Of a stretch of DNA of 64,000 nucleotides, positions 7,391 to 16,224 are shown piece after piece. The DNA is from Frigidibacter mobilis (lineage in GTDB: Bacteria; Pseudomonadota; Alphaproteobacteria; Rhodobacterales; Rhodobacteraceae): NCBI RefSeq assembly GCF_001620265.1, contig NZ_CP012661.1:3640501-3704500 (forward strand). Direction: 5' to 3'. A program made the position numbers and the translations under genes. The notes under the pieces were generated by a model. The model was given only the letters and a program-made list of their open reading frames with translations. It searched no databases and was not told the DNA's origin. Within the stretch, counting starts at the first letter, position 1; each line of letters opens with the position of its first letter.

Positions 7391-8364
7391 CCGGCGATGG
7401 CAAAGCAGAATTTCCTTCTTGGGCGTGGCGAGCGATTGACCGAGGACGTTACGGTCCGTAGCGGCGGAGGCGAGAAGAAAGCGCCGTACACATTCGGCGA
7501 GGCCAGAAGCCGCTTAACACCCATGCTGGACCAGACCGTGAAAGAGGTCGATCGTCTTCCCGACGATGCCTATCCAAACGATCAAGCCGTGGTCTCCCTG
7601 ACGCTCAATCCGGAGTACATCGCAAAGTCTTACTTCCCTGCCGAACTGCTACGCGACGTTGGGATCGAGATCGTAGGCAGTCGACCCCGAAAAGTGACAC
7701 CGGAGAAGCGGTCACGCGACCGCGAGCCAACTGCTGCTATGACAACGGAACTGTTCGCTCGGGGGCCTCGCTCCGCCTTGCGGCATTGGAGCGCCTCCTT
7801 GCCAAATTGGGCAGCCGACCGGCGTAGCGCCGATGAGCTAGCCTCGATCGAGGAAATCTCCGCTCCGACCCCGAGCGAGAAGATCAAAGGCGCACTTCCG
7901 GCAACGGGAATGCTGCCAATGGAGGTTGTCCTTCACGCTGGCGAGCTGGAGGGCGAGGTCGATATGCTGGAAGAGTTTCAACGCTATCTTCGTAAGCGCA
8001 AAATACCGATAGCGTTTGGTCGTCGATTTTATGCCCAAGGGCTTTGTTTTCTCGAACTAGACGCGCCAGCAGAACATGCGGAAGAGGTTGCGACGTTTTC
8101 GACCGTGCGGGCTTTGCGGAAGATGCCCGAATTGCGCCTGTTGCGTCCGACGATCCGCTCACCTGGTCTACCGACATCGCGACCGGAATTGCCGACCGAG
8201 CCGCCAGTATCCGACGATGTGCGTGTCGCCATCTTCGACGGGGGTGTGCCGGAAGGCCATCCAATCTTGCAATGGGTGACGCCATACGAATTGGAAGGGA
8301 TGCAGCCAGCATCTCGTGAGTTCTATGAGCACGGAGTTGCCGTCAGCTCGGCAGCACTGTTTGG

Positions 8365-8756
8365 GCCTGATCGACCAGGACGCTAAACCCTTCCTCTACC
8401 AGCACATCGGCGACTACCAGGTGGAACAGATGCGCTCCACTATGGGCGCGAAGTTTCGCATCGGCGATCTGGCCGAAATCATCCTCGGCCTCTTCGGCGC
8501 GCTGCCCCTGCCCGTAGAGGAAAACCCGAACAAGAACATGGGCCGGCTTCAGGGAAGTAAAACGCTCGTCCTCGCCGACAGCCCGAACAAGATGACCGGC
8601 CTTGCCACGCTGCGCCGCGCCATTGAAATCCGCGACAACCTTATGGGCGGTTGGGATAAGGTGGTGATCCTCGGCTGGAACTTCTCGCCGACGATCGGGC
8701 ACGATATCGACCGACATTCCCCAAGTGGCCTGCCGCTTGACTTCAAGATCGCCTGA
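8365..8756 (+). pseudogene. Gene fragment, possibly C-terminal part of a DNA methyltransferase
   Basis: A frame continuous from the insertion boundary encodes LIDQDAKPFLYQHIGDYQVE, then FRIGDLAEIILGLFGAL, SKTLVLADSPNKMTGLATLR and DKVVILGWNFSPTIGHDI. The last block resembles the C-terminal region of some type III-like modification methyltransferases, a weak resemblance by eye. No start signal or catalytic motif is present, and the tail after GHDI loses family character. It is a passenger of the insertion rather than part of the protease. Confidence 0.45.
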
Positions 8757-8931
8757 TTTTGCTCGCTGGGCAAGCGTTTTTCGCCCCGAGCGGTGTCTGT
8801 CGTCGCGCAAACGGCCGAAGTCGGGTGGATCAAGCCTCGAACCCGCAGCATTCTGGCCCGGCAGAGCCGCTTTTCCGCGCGGCAGACGGACCTGTCCTGC
8901 CGCTTTCGTTCAGCTTGGGCATGGATCGTGG

Positions 8932-10287
8932 TCATGCGCATGACGGAGGCGTTCGAAGACGGCGGATGGCGGCAAGGACGGCCCGCACCATCGGGCCGGT
9001 GACGGCGACCTCGGCCAACTGGAAGGTAATGGCGCGGGCGTGGCGGACGACGCGGGCGCCGATCTTGATCAGCTTGAGTTGCAGGCTGGTCAACGACCAG
9101 TCCGCCATGGCCTCGGGCAGTTCGATGCAGCGCAGGAAGGTTGCCAGGTTGTAGGCCAGCGCGTGCAGTTGCAGCCGCACCTCGTTGTGCCGGAACTTCC
9201 GGCATGACAGCCGCGTCCAGCGAAAGGCATATTTGCCTTCCTTGATGTGCTGCTCTGCGGTGCCGCGCTGGTTGTAGAACCTCACCACCCAGTCTGGCTC
9301 CATCGGCAGGTTGGTGACGATGAAGCCGACTTTGGGGAACAGCTCGCCCGGATGCCATTCGATCTTGGCGATGACGCGGCGCGGCTTGTCCCAGGACGCC
9401 GCCTGATACTCGAAGTCCTCGAAGAACCGTTTGACCTTGGTCAGCGAAGGCCGTCCCACGGGCCGTGTCAGCCGATGCGCGATCTTCTCGCGCAAGACGG
9501 CGTTGGCGGGCAGACGGATGGCGTAGAAGAACCTGGCTTCTTCCAGCCGCATATAGATCGCGGGGATCGCGTAGGCAGCGTCGGCCCGGAAGAAGCGTCC
9601 ACCAAGGTCGCGGCCAGCATATCGGGCAATGACGGGATCAAGGACATCCCGCCAGCCATCGGCGCTGTGGACATTGCCGTTACGCAGGGCGCAGCGCTCC
9701 AGCATGCCAAACTGGTTGAACAAGAAGATGGGGTGATAGCAGGTGCAGTCGAAATGCCCGTTCCAGGCAGCACCTTCCTGATCGCCGTGGGTGGGGCTGA
9801 CCGAGCTGTCCATGTCCAGCACGATGTATTTCAACCCGTTGCGGTCATGAAACCGGTCGATCCATTGGCCGTTCAGATCGGCCAGCGCCGCCCGGTTCGC
9901 GGCCAGAGCCAGCGTCTCGGTCTCGAACCGTCCCATCTGCGATGCCGAAGCAGCTTGCGCCTCGACGGCCCTGCCGCCAACGACCTGACGCATCACGGGA
10001 TCGAGGGCCAAGCGGTCGGCATCGTTCACATCCTCGTATCCGGCCAGTCGTCCGAACACCGATTGCCGGAACAATCCGTCAAGCCGATGGAGCGTGTTCT
10101 TCCCGGTGCGGCTGTCTCGCAGCGCCTCCGACGCCAGATTGGACAGGCCGAGCACGTCATCAAGCTCGCGCATCACCAGCAGGCCACCGTCTGAACTGAT
10201 CTGCGCACCACGGAACTCCAGACGCACACGGCGGTCGAAATCAACCCGATCTCCCCGCGCCAAGCCCGCACCCTCCAGGTGATCCAT
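8932..10287 (-). CDS. IS1380-family transposase
   Basis: A 451-residue, apparently intact transposase. Recognisable blocks are VRLEFRGAQISSDGGLLVMR at the N-terminus, YIVLDMDSSVSPTHGDQEGA (first catalytic Asp), FFRADAAYAIPAIYMRLEEA (second Asp) and YNQRGTAEQHIKEGKYAF (catalytic Glu), with LHALAYNLATFLRCIELPE after it. These fit the DDE transposases of the IS1380/IS1247 group. The inverted repeats could not be located by eye, so element limits are not given. Confidence 0.9.
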   Translation of the reverse strand: MDHLEGAGLARGDRVDFDRRVRLEFRGAQISSDGGLLVMRELDDVLGLSNLASEALRDSRTGKNTLHRLDGLFRQSVFGRLAGYEDVNDADRLALDPVMRQVVGGRAVEAQAASASQMGRFETETLALAANRAALADLNGQWIDRFHDRNGLKYIVLDMDSSVSPTHGDQEGAAWNGHFDCTCYHPIFLFNQFGMLERCALRNGNVHSADGWRDVLDPVIARYAGRDLGGRFFRADAAYAIPAIYMRLEEARFFYAIRLPANAVLREKIAHRLTRPVGRPSLTKVKRFFEDFEYQAASWDKPRRVIAKIEWHPGELFPKVGFIVTNLPMEPDWVVRFYNQRGTAEQHIKEGKYAFRWTRLSCRKFRHNEVRLQLHALAYNLATFLRCIELPEAMADWSLTSLQLKLIKIGARVVRHARAITFQLAEVAVTGPMVRAVLAAIRRLRTPPSCA

Positions 10288-11637
10288 GAAACGCGCCCCT
10301 CGCAGCCGTCAACGCCATGATTTATATGCGAAATATCACGATTACGACAGCGAAATCAGCGACTTACTTGGAGAATGTGGGTTTGGAGCTCTAGATACAC
10401 GGAAGGCTATCCCTCGACCGTTCGCGGCGATCGATCATTATCGGGTTCTTGATGACGATCCAAAGCAGAACCCACATGAACTGTATGAAGTCCTCGAACG
10501 GATCGAGGGAGTTCTGTCGAGCCAAACCTATGACTTCATTAATTTGAGCATTGGCCCAAGCCTGCCGATTGAGGACGACGACGTACACGCTTGGACCGCT
10601 GTTCTCGATGATCGGCTTTCGCGAATTCCAACCCTGGCCGCGATCGCGGTCGGTAACGATGGAGAGGGCGACACGATCCTTGGTCTGGACCGAGTTCAAG
10701 TCCCTGCGGATTGCGTTAATGCCTTGGCGATTGGGGCGTGCAACACTCCTGACAAGGATTGGGAACGGGCGGCCTACAGCTCAGTGGGACCGGGGCGCAG
10801 CCCTGGAATTGTCAAGCCTGATTTGGTGGGTTTCGGTGGATCAGTCGAGCGACCGTTCCTTGTCCTTAGCCCAGACACGAGCCCGACGCTCGTTGGAACG
10901 GGTGGCACATCGTTTGCGACCCCCAGCATCGTGCGCATGGCCAGCGGTGTCCGGACGCATTTTGGAACCAAACTGAACCACCTAGCGATCCGCGCCCTGC
11001 TTGTTCACACAGCGGAGGAAAGTGCTCACGATATGCGTGAGGTCGGCTGGGGCCGCGCGGCACAGGACTTGAACGACATCGTTCTATGCGCCGATGACGA
11101 GGTCCGCATCGTTTATCAAGGCGAGATTTCTCCAGCGAAGTATATACGCGCTGCGATTCCAGTTCCGGACGGGGAGATTGTAGGTATGGTCAGCCTCTCA
11201 GCAACCATTTGCTATAAATCACAGACCGATCCACACCACCCCGGCAACTACACGCGCGCCGGACTGGAAGTAAGTTTCAGACCACACGACGAACGCTTTA
11301 GCCGAGATGGCCAACTCCATCCTGACACAAAGCCGTTTTTCGGATCATCACCAGCAGGAGCAGACGAAGAACAGCTTCGTCGCGACGCGATGAAATGGGA
11401 GAACTGCCTATATGCGATCAAGCGGATGCGTGGCAGTTCGCTGCATAACCCTATCTTCGACATTCACTATAACTCGCGACTTGAAGGACGAAACTTCGTG
11501 GGCGCTCCGAAGCTGCCCTACGCGCTAGTGGTGAGTGTTCAGGCCAACGGAATCGCTGATCTCTATGATCGGGTCGTGCGCAGATACGCAACCCAACTGG
11601 AACCGCTACGACCGATTCTCGAAGTGCCCCTTCGAAC

Positions 11638-12171
11638 ATGAGGCCACCGTCAATAAGACAAAAACTTTTCGATCGGGAGAGGATGCCAAAGATGGAAATG
11701 AAGGAGCGCCAGCAACTTCAGTATGAACACGATCTGCGAAATCACTTCGACATCCTATCACTTTCGCGGCTAGATCGACTGAAGCACTATGGACTTCACT
11801 TTGCGAAGTACGCCGGTCGCTTGGCGCGTGGTGATGCGGAAGCCAAGAGCCGCAATGAGACATTGGTCGATGCGTTTCTAGTCGCACTAAGCGCTGCGAA
11901 CGCTTTGAACCAAAAACTACAGAACGCGGAGGTTGACACCGAGGATGCACCATCGGACCTCGCGTTCACAGATCATGCTGGGCGCTTTGCCGATGCATGT
12001 GAGAAGATTGATCATTTGGAAGAATTTCGGTCCATCGCACTGGATGCGAATGCCGCAATCACCGATTGGATTGTGCGTAACGCGACGGTGCGAGGTGTCG
12101 ATCTCGACGCTTTGGTCGACGAGCGACGCAAGCAACTCGCCCAGAGGGCGGTTTACGCGCCGGGGTCCTAA
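11638..12171 (+). CDS. Uncharacterised helical protein coupled to a dCTP deaminase-like gene
   Basis: A 177-residue, mainly helical, charged protein. The central segment (LSRLDRLKHYGLHFAKYAGR ... ETLVDAFLVALSAANALNQKL) has the look of an all-alpha bundle comparable to MazG-like folds, but I see no clear EExxE metal-binding motif, so no activity is assigned. The start overlaps the protease stop (ATGA) and its own stop overlaps the next start (TAATG), so translation is coupled on both sides. An alternative start at 11693 has a better ribosome binding site (GAGAGG). Its role is probably tied to the nucleotide-binding protein downstream. Confidence 0.6.
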   Translation: MRPPSIRQKLFDRERMPKMEMKERQQLQYEHDLRNHFDILSLSRLDRLKHYGLHFAKYAGRLARGDAEAKSRNETLVDAFLVALSAANALNQKLQNAEVDTEDAPSDLAFTDHAGRFADACEKIDHLEEFRSIALDANAAITDWIVRNATVRGVDLDALVDERRKQLAQRAVYAPGS

Positions 12172-12806
12172 TGTTCTTATCAGGAGACTTACTCGCCGAG
12201 TGTGGGGGCTCATTGATCCAACCCTTCGATGCAAATCGAGTAGACTGCGCTGCGTACCCGTTGCGAATGGGCGACGAGGCTTATGTTAGTCCGGAGGGGC
12301 AAAAGGACCGCAGTCCCACCCTCCGTCAATTGAATCACGAAGAAGCTGTCGAAATTCCAGCCGGACAATTCGCGTTCCTGTTGACACGAGAGTTCGTCAC
12401 AGTCCCGCACGATTTGATCGCATTTATCAATATGAAAAATGGACTCAAGAGCAGCGGACTGGTGAATGTTAGCGGTTTCCACGTCGACCCTGGATATAAA
12501 GGCCGCCTTGTCTTTGCAGTCTTTAATGCCGGCCCGAAAAAAATTACTGTCAGGCAGAATGACGATGCTTTTTTAATTTGGTTTGCGCGGCTTGAAGGCG
12601 CGACAGAAAAGCACGCTCGAAAAAAGGCTGGTTTTAATAAAATTGAGAGCGAACTTATTGCTCGTGTTCCAGAAGAAAGTGCGTCTTTGAACTCACTTAC
12701 TGCTCGAATAGAGCGTATGGAGAAGCAGCTTTCATGGCGTCGTACGGCGATAATCTACATCGCTGGCATTATCTCGGCAGTTCTAGCAGGCTTAATCGTC
12801 AGATGA
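12171..12806 (+). CDS. dCTP deaminase/dUTPase-fold protein with C-terminal membrane anchor
   Basis: A 211-residue protein. Residues 55-125 carry the trimeric dUTPase-fold signature: VEIPAGQFAFLLTREFVTVP and FHVDPGYKGRLVFAVFNAGP, the equivalent of HxIDPGxxG in Dcd. In Dcd the catalytic Glu lies in LEFYN; the matching position here is Ala116 (LVFAVFN), and the RSSxxR substrate motif is replaced by KNGLKSS. Deamination is therefore unlikely; nucleotide binding or sensing is possible. After a charged linker a predicted coiled coil (SLNSLTARIERMEKQL) leads to a terminal membrane span (AIIYIAGIISAVLAGLIV). The region is AT-rich compared with its surroundings, as expected of acquired DNA. Confidence 0.72.
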   Translation: MFLSGDLLAECGGSLIQPFDANRVDCAAYPLRMGDEAYVSPEGQKDRSPTLRQLNHEEAVEIPAGQFAFLLTREFVTVPHDLIAFINMKNGLKSSGLVNVSGFHVDPGYKGRLVFAVFNAGPKKITVRQNDDAFLIWFARLEGATEKHARKKAGFNKIESELIARVPEESASLNSLTARIERMEKQLSWRRTAIIYIAGIISAVLAGLIVR

Positions 12807-12834
12807 ATAATTCAAATCCCTAGGAGGATCTGAG

Positions 12835-13254
12835 ATGGGTAAGGCTTTTATTTTTAATGAACACCTCGACCGAACCGACCGTGACGCGATAGAAGCAGCC
12901 GTTCGAGCGGCTGGATATGAACCGATCTACGGCGTCCCTGCAGACATATCCACCGTCGATGCGATCACAGATATCGGTGTTGTAGGTCTTCCCGTCGCGC
13001 CGGAGGACGAGGCCGTTGTCAACTCAGGAACGCGCTTATTCGGAGGAGCGGGCATTCGAGTGGTCGGCATTTGGCTTCACGAGGATGGGGTCGATGGAGT
13101 CGGTCTTCCTGAGGAATTAGAAAAGTACGGATCGACGGCAGTGAGAATTGGTTCGCCCGATCTTCCGGAAGCTTTGGCGGGCGAGCGTGATGTGTGGGAG
13201 GAGCCAAGTGGCGCAACTCGCGCTGCTCCGACGACGAAGCGCAATAAGTGCTGA
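12835..13254 (+). CDS. Small protein of unknown function in the nucleotide-modification cassette
   Basis: A 139-residue protein preceded by a perfect AGGAGG ribosome binding site. Alternating strands and helices (AFIFNEHLD, YEPIYGVP, VVGLPVAPED, GIRVVGIWLHEDGVDGVGLP, YGSTAVRIGSPDLPEALAG) suggest a small Rossmann-like fold related in outline to TIR or nucleoside-processing domains, but no diagnostic catalytic motif is seen. The C-terminus is a disordered basic tail. It ends 3 bp before the Nmad2 gene and is clearly in the same operon. Confidence 0.65.
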   Translation: MGKAFIFNEHLDRTDRDAIEAAVRAAGYEPIYGVPADISTVDAITDIGVVGLPVAPEDEAVVNSGTRLFGGAGIRVVGIWLHEDGVDGVGLPEELEKYGSTAVRIGSPDLPEALAGERDVWEEPSGATRAAPTTKRNKC

Positions 13255-13257
13255 GCC

Positions 13258-13847
13258 GTGAGTCGGCTCTATTCCTACGTCGTTCAGCATGATCACGGCT
13301 TTGCACCAAATCCCTTCATGGGGGTGTGCACGCTGGCCAATTGTAAGCCGCAAATTCGGAAAGCTGCGAACGTCGGCGATCTCGTCATCGGAACGGGGTC
13401 CGCAGACATTCATGCTGACGGTCATCTCGTCTACTGGATGCGTGTTGCGGAGATCATCACATTCGATGAATACTGGGAGGCTCCCCGGTTTAGCCGGAAG
13501 AAGCCGGTCATGAATGGGAGCCTGATGCAGCGCTACGGGATAACATCTATTATTCTGGTGCCGATGGCACATATCAGCAACTCGATTCTTTCCACAGCGA
13601 AGAGAACGGGAGCCTTAGCGTTCCCAATCGCACACGTGATACTGAAACGACCTCAAGGGTGCTGATCGGCGGCGAGTTCGCTTACTACGGCAAGGCTGCT
13701 CTTCCGATCCCACAGCCCTTGCGGTTCGTCGTGAAGGCGGGACCAGGCCATAAATGTCGGTTTGCTGATCTGGAGCGAGCTTCGGTAGAGAGTTGGCTCG
13801 CGACATTACCGGAGCGCGGATATGTGGGAGAACCAGGACGATGGTGA
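13258..13847 (+). pseudogene. Nmad2-family (nucleotide modification associated) protein, frameshifted
   Basis: The GTG-started frame gives SRLYSYVVQHDHGFAPNPFM, CTLANCKPQIRKAANVGDLV and GTGSADI, the characteristic Nmad2 N-terminus. At the GGG at 13537-13539 the family sequence moves to another frame: YGDNIYYSGADGTYQQLDSF through GEFAYYGKAALPIPQPLRFV to the stop at 13845. Restoring one G joins both parts into about 196 residues. Nmad domains were described beside DNA base-modification enzymes of phages and bacteria. The lesion may be real or a sequencing error. The product as written would lose its C-terminal half. Confidence 0.75.
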
Positions 13848-14533
13848 TGGGGTCGCGAGGCAATATCGACATATTCCTTGAGAATCTTGCATCATTTAAG
13901 GCGGAACGGGTCTTCAATCCGTGGTCAGCGAATTGCGAGGAAGTGGATGTGGAAGACAGCTTCAACATCCGCCTCAATAACCTCCGCACAGTTCTGCGCG
14001 CGTGCGCAGATGCCGACGAAGTTGACGTTTGGGTCGGCCGCGATCTCGGCTGGCGTGGAGGGCGGCGGACGGGAGTCGCGTTCGTTGATGAGGTGTCATT
14101 GAGCGACTATGCAAGTTCCATCGAAGTCGCCGGATTGGTGAAGGCAACGGTGGGCCCGGTCATGAAAGAGCGTACCGCAACCGAGATACACCTCGCTCGA
14201 AGGCGAATCTCGCGGAAGCTATTTTTCTGGAATGTCTTCCCCTTCCATCCGCATGAGGCGAACCAACCGCAATCGAACCGCATGCACACGCGAACAGAGC
14301 GGGAGATCGGGCTATCGTTTTTGAAGGTGGCCCTATCGCTTCTCCCCGTTCGCCGCGCAATCACCATTGGCAACGATGCGACCCAGGCGGTACAGGCAAT
14401 GAATGTAAAGTGCTGCCCCGTCCGCCATCCAAGCTACGGCGGACAGCGGGACTTTCATCGACAGCTCAATGCCCATTATGGGCTGGTATCCGAAGAGGAT
14501 ACGCAACCAAGCCTATTCGACGGCCATACCTAA
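13841..14533 (+). CDS. Uracil-DNA glycosylase superfamily protein
   Basis: A 230-residue protein. The family blocks are VFNPWSANCEEVD, WVGRDLGWRGGRRTGVAFVD (first active-site loop), FFWNVFPFHPHEANQPQSNR, RAITIGNDATQAVQAM and VRHPSYGGQRDF, the HPS-type second loop. This is the broad UDG fold as annotated in many accessory islands; whether uracil or another modified base is removed cannot be told. The start is the ATG at 13841, which overlaps the Nmad2 stop (ATGGTGA). The frame is open upstream to 13793 but that part duplicates Nmad2 coding sequence. It closes the cassette. Confidence 0.78.
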   Translation: MVMGSRGNIDIFLENLASFKAERVFNPWSANCEEVDVEDSFNIRLNNLRTVLRACADADEVDVWVGRDLGWRGGRRTGVAFVDEVSLSDYASSIEVAGLVKATVGPVMKERTATEIHLARRRISRKLFFWNVFPFHPHEANQPQSNRMHTRTEREIGLSFLKVALSLLPVRRAITIGNDATQAVQAMNVKCCPVRHPSYGGQRDFHRQLNAHYGLVSEEDTQPSLFDGHT

Positions 14534-14695
14534 CTAGCGCTTGACGGGCCAGCGACGCCCTCTCGCAGCCCTTTCACATTCGGATGATTATGCGCATTAT
14601 AGGGCTATAGCGTAGACGTAGTTCTCCGTTTCATCGTTCTCGGCCCGCCATTCGCCTAAAATTCTCTTTGATTATCAGCCGCTTGCGGGACTGAT

Positions 14696-14722
14696 TGTCA
14701 AACCGCTTCGGCGGGTTTGACA
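14696..14722. terminator. Palindrome spanning the integrase stop codon
   Basis: TGTCAAACC (14696-14704) and GGTTTGACA (14714-14722) are perfect complements around a 9-base loop. It sits across the integrase stop codon and could terminate transcription from either side; only a weak T-rich tail follows. Confidence 0.5.
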
Positions 14723-15765
14723 GTTGCAGTTTCGTCAGTTGCCTTCCCGAGCGCAAGCATTGCCCGCGCCGCGAGGTCTTTTCTGCTGGCAGCAACGGTG
14801 TATCGAGTCACCTCTGCCAGCGATCTATGGCCGGAAATAGCCATGATTTCGTGGGCGCTGCATCCCGCTTCCGCCAAGCGGCGGCAGGTTGCCTTGCGCA
14901 ACCCATGAGGCGACAGGCCAGCGGGGAGTCCCGCTTCCTTCACCATATCGCGGAACCAGTTTGTGAAGCCCGCTGGCACAAACGGCTTGCCGTGCGCGGT
15001 CATCAGAAAGGTCAGGTTTGTCAGTGGCAGGTTGTCCAGCAACGCCTTCAGATCCGGGTGCAGGGGGATATGCACGTCTTGCCCTGTCTTCTGCTGGGTG
15101 ACTGCCAGAATATCCTTGCGGACATGCTGCCGCCCCATGCGGACGACATCACTGCGCCGCTGACCCGTATAGAGCAACAGCATCAAGGCAAGGTGTGCCC
15201 GGCTCCCCGCCTTATGCTTGGCAATGAAGGTCGCGATGTGATGCTCTTCCCACGTTAGAAAACCGCCCGTTTTTCGCTTGGGCTTTCGGACGCCCTGAGT
15301 CGGATCGTCGCCGCGCCAGCCAAGATCAATTGCGTGACGCATTAGTAGATGGATCATCCTCAACATGTTCGCGGCGGCTGCGGGCGTGTCAGCCATGCCG
15401 CCGATGATGTTCTGCACATGGCGCTTTTCCATGTGAACCACGCGCTTGTCACCATGCCCGGCACGGAAGCGTTCAATGATGCCGCGATAGGTCGTCTTGG
15501 TAGAAGCCGCCAAGCCGGTAAAGTCGCCGGTCTTGTAATAGCTGGCCACAAGTGCCGCGACGGTTCCGGGCTTGGATCGGCTCACGGCGGTTTCCAATCG
15601 CTCACCCACTGCCGCCTTTTCGTAAGCGGCCATGAAGTCGGGACTCCATGGAAGGCCCGGCAGCGCGACACGCGGAAAGCCGGGGCGGCGGTAATACCAC
15701 CGGACCTTGCCATGCCGGTCTTCGAATCCTTGGCAATACTTCGGAGGCTTGTGCATTTGCTTCAT
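14698..15765 (-). CDS. int: Tyrosine recombinase (phage-type integrase)
   Basis: A 355-residue integrase. The N-terminal arm-binding/core-binding part spans about residues 1-160; the catalytic domain carries YTGQRRSDVVRM (Arg I), the lysine beta-hairpin region AVTQQKTGQDVHIPL, SPHGLRKATCRRLAE (HxLR) and GHRSLAEVTRYTVAA (His/Tyr motif). The ATG at 15765 is used because an upstream in-frame TTG would begin inside the preceding gene. It integrates and excises the satellite. Its 3' end faces the cargo region, so one attachment site should lie between 14534 and 14700. Confidence 0.93.
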   Translation of the reverse strand: MKQMHKPPKYCQGFEDRHGKVRWYYRRPGFPRVALPGLPWSPDFMAAYEKAAVGERLETAVSRSKPGTVAALVASYYKTGDFTGLAASTKTTYRGIIERFRAGHGDKRVVHMEKRHVQNIIGGMADTPAAAANMLRMIHLLMRHAIDLGWRGDDPTQGVRKPKRKTGGFLTWEEHHIATFIAKHKAGSRAHLALMLLLYTGQRRSDVVRMGRQHVRKDILAVTQQKTGQDVHIPLHPDLKALLDNLPLTNLTFLMTAHGKPFVPAGFTNWFRDMVKEAGLPAGLSPHGLRKATCRRLAEAGCSAHEIMAISGHRSLAEVTRYTVAASRKDLAARAMLALGKATDETATVKPAEAV

Positions 15766-15767
15766 GC

Positions 15768-16013
15768 TCAGTCCCAATCGTTGGTTTCAGGGACTGCATC
15801 TTCCCCCGGCAACGCATCGAACGCCAAGTCCAAAGCGCGCACGTCCCAAATCTTGCGGGCACCGACGCGCTTGGGACCGGGCATTTCGCCAGCTATCACC
15901 ATTTTGTCAAAGGTCGTGGGGCTGACGCCGATGTAACCCGCCGCCTCGCCACGCGACAGCCCACGCCGGGAAGGCGGTGCAATCGGTGAAGAGGGGCGGG
16001 ATTCCATCTGCAT
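15768..16013 (-). CDS. AlpA-type helix-turn-helix regulator or excisionase
   Basis: An 81-residue protein with GLSRGEAAGYIGVSPTTFDK and RVGARKIWDVRALDLAFDAL, the small winged-helix fold of AlpA/Xis proteins. It ends 2 bp before the integrase start and is surely coexpressed with it. In satellites the AlpA protein activates integrase and excision. The start at 16013 (MQMESRPSS) is chosen because further upstream the frame overlaps the preceding gene. Confidence 0.78.
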   Translation of the reverse strand: MQMESRPSSPIAPPSRRGLSRGEAAGYIGVSPTTFDKMVIAGEMPGPKRVGARKIWDVRALDLAFDALPGEDAVPETNDWD

Positions 16014-16017
16014 TGAA

Positions 16018-16212
16018 TCAGTCTGCGAAAGCCTTGCCGTCAGCCTTGGCTTGCGCCGCAGCATGGGCTTTGATTTCATCAGCGGTTGCAGGACGTGCCG
16101 ACTTCAGCGCGTCAAATTGCTTGGCCTCAGACGGGGTGGCGTCGAAGACCGTGCGGGCGGGAATCACTTCCTCACCGCGCAGAATCTTGTTTTTTGAGAA
16201 CAGTTTAGCCAT
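16018..16212 (-). CDS. Small head-region protein of unknown function
   Basis: A 64-residue protein (MAKLFSKNKILRGEEVIPAR) with a strand-rich N-terminus and an Ala/Lys-rich helical tail. Short proteins of this kind follow DUF2190 genes in head clusters, but no family could be named with confidence. The ATG has GGAGATCC upstream. Confidence 0.6.
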   Translation of the reverse strand: MAKLFSKNKILRGEEVIPARTVFDATPSEAKQFDALKSARPATADEIKAHAAAQAKADGKAFAD

Positions 16213-16224
16213 GGCTGGATCTCC

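Larger units (their letters stand above)
8365..10380. mobile_element. 2 kb insertion in the protease gene containing an IS1380-family element
   Basis: This segment interrupts an otherwise continuous protease frame and is flanked by GTTTGG copies. It contains a foreign gene fragment (8365-8756), a 175-bp stretch without a gene, an IS1380-family transposase on the minus strand, and about 90 bp of unassigned sequence. I found no terminal inverted repeats at the outer limits, so the IS ends are inside and the whole may have arrived by more than one event. Confidence 0.6.
7397..11641 (+). pseudogene. Subtilisin-like (S8) serine protease gene, split by an insertion
   Basis: The protein is in two pieces, 7397-8364 and 10387-11641. 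The left part ends with the catalytic Asp motif VAIFDGGVPEGHP (Asp281) and the His motif EHGVAVSSAALFG (His312). The right part resumes with ALDTRKAIPRPFAAIDHYRV and has the Ser motif GTGGTSFATPSIV (Ser498). Joining 8364 to 10387 restores one frame of 740 residues, the size expected for the family. GTTTGG is present at 8359-8364 and again at 10381-10386, consistent with a target duplication. As it stands the left frame stops at 8384-8386, so no complete triad can be made. The intact ancestor would be the effector of the ATPase/protease pair. Confidence 0.85.
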
